This document shows, in pieces, positions 5,144-5,236 of a stretch of 5,236 nt of DNA. The notes beneath the pieces are model-generated. The model was given only the letters and a program-made list of their open reading frames with translations. It was not told the origin of the DNA and did not search any database. The DNA is from a bacterium (GTDB lineage: Bacteria > Patescibacteriota > Minisyncoccia > Phycocordibacterales > Phycocordibacteraceae). A program made the position numbers and the translations under genes. The stretch covers positions 1 through 5,236 of the forward strand of contig JAJXUR010000028.1 in assembly GCA_021782715.1 (NCBI GenBank). The letters are read 5' to 3'. How positions within the stretch are numbered: position 1 is the stretch's first letter; every line of letters starts with the position of its first letter.

Positions 5144-5236
5144 TTATTTTAACACTGCTTTGATGCGGCGGACGCCGGCGGACGAGGCTTCCTCCTTCAG
5201 TATCTTAAAATGTTTGCCGCTCTCGCCGAGCTCGTT
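5144..5236 (-). CDS. alaS: Alanine--tRNA ligase, C-terminal 30 residues (5' part outside window)
   Basis: Only the last 30 codons and a TAA stop are in the window; the frame stays open to base 5236. They read NELGESGKHFKILKEEASSA then GVRRIKAVLK. The pattern GxxxxFKIxxExxxxAGVRRIxAV is the end of the second additional domain (the editing domain) of alanyl-tRNA synthetases, lying just after the CGGxH zinc motif, which would be a few codons beyond the right edge. In E. coli AlaRS this motif is followed by a C-terminal C-Ala domain of more than 150 residues; here the protein stops at once. A stand-alone editing protein of the AlaX type, or a ThrRS-like SAD domain, is possible, but the SAGVRRIKAV wording fits AlaRS better. 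It would be the gene preceding the actin-fold gene in the same transcript. Confidence 0.75.
   Translation of the reverse strand, partial: NELGESGKHFKILKEEASSAGVRRIKAVLK

Noticed and set aside
1..5236. Alternative genetic code with TGA as a sense codon
   Set aside because: TGA ends the actin-fold gene at the expected place and no in-frame TGA interrupts any ribosomal gene.
1..5236. CRISPR array, tRNA or other structured RNA gene, insertion sequence
   Set aside because: Nearly all bases are accounted for by coding sequence, and the gaps (68 bp at most) hold no direct repeats with spacers, cloverleaf or transposase.

Overview
The window is a compact bacterial chromosome segment in which every gene I can support lies on the minus strand. 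Transcription therefore runs from high to low coordinates. In that order it holds: the last 30 codons of an alanyl-tRNA synthetase (5236-5144), an actin-fold (PilM/FtsA-like) protein (5139-4057), a single-pass membrane protein with a baseplate-J-like domain (4040-2820), then infA, rpmJ, rpsM, rpsK, rpsD and the first 279 codons of rpoA, which runs off the left edge. Coding density is very high. The longest gaps are 68 bp before infA and 58 bp between rpsD and rpoA, so there is no gene-free stretch over 300 bases.

The likely source is a member of the Candidate Phyla Radiation (Patescibacteria), probably a GC-rich Parcubacteria lineage. This is inference from four things: an AlaRS that ends straight after the SAGVRRIKAV motif; the neighbouring actin-fold plus bitopic J-domain pair; short genes and gaps; and start codons almost without Shine-Dalgarno sequences. 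TGA is used as a stop in one gene and does not appear as a sense codon, which argues against the TGA-recoded Gracilibacteria/Absconditabacteria. No marker in the window fixes the species.

The left two thirds form the distal part of the classical S10-spc-alpha ribosomal supercluster (infA-rpmJ-rpsM-rpsK-rpsD-rpoA). The usual upstream secY-adk-map block is missing and is replaced by unrelated genes. A good sigma70-type promoter candidate sits in the 68-bp gap before infA, so this ribosomal block probably starts its own transcript. A second, weaker candidate (a perfect TATAAT next to a perfect 28-bp AT palindrome) sits between rpsD and rpoA.

The right third pairs a soluble actin-fold protein with a bitopic membrane protein whose N-terminus (KIDDIIPPSRRRE) resembles the PilM-binding N-terminus of PilN. 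I read this as a possible envelope complex, not a phage remnant. The most unexpected whole-window signal is that none of the nine proteins, about 1,660 residues, contains a cysteine. This includes L36, where all four zinc ligands are replaced.
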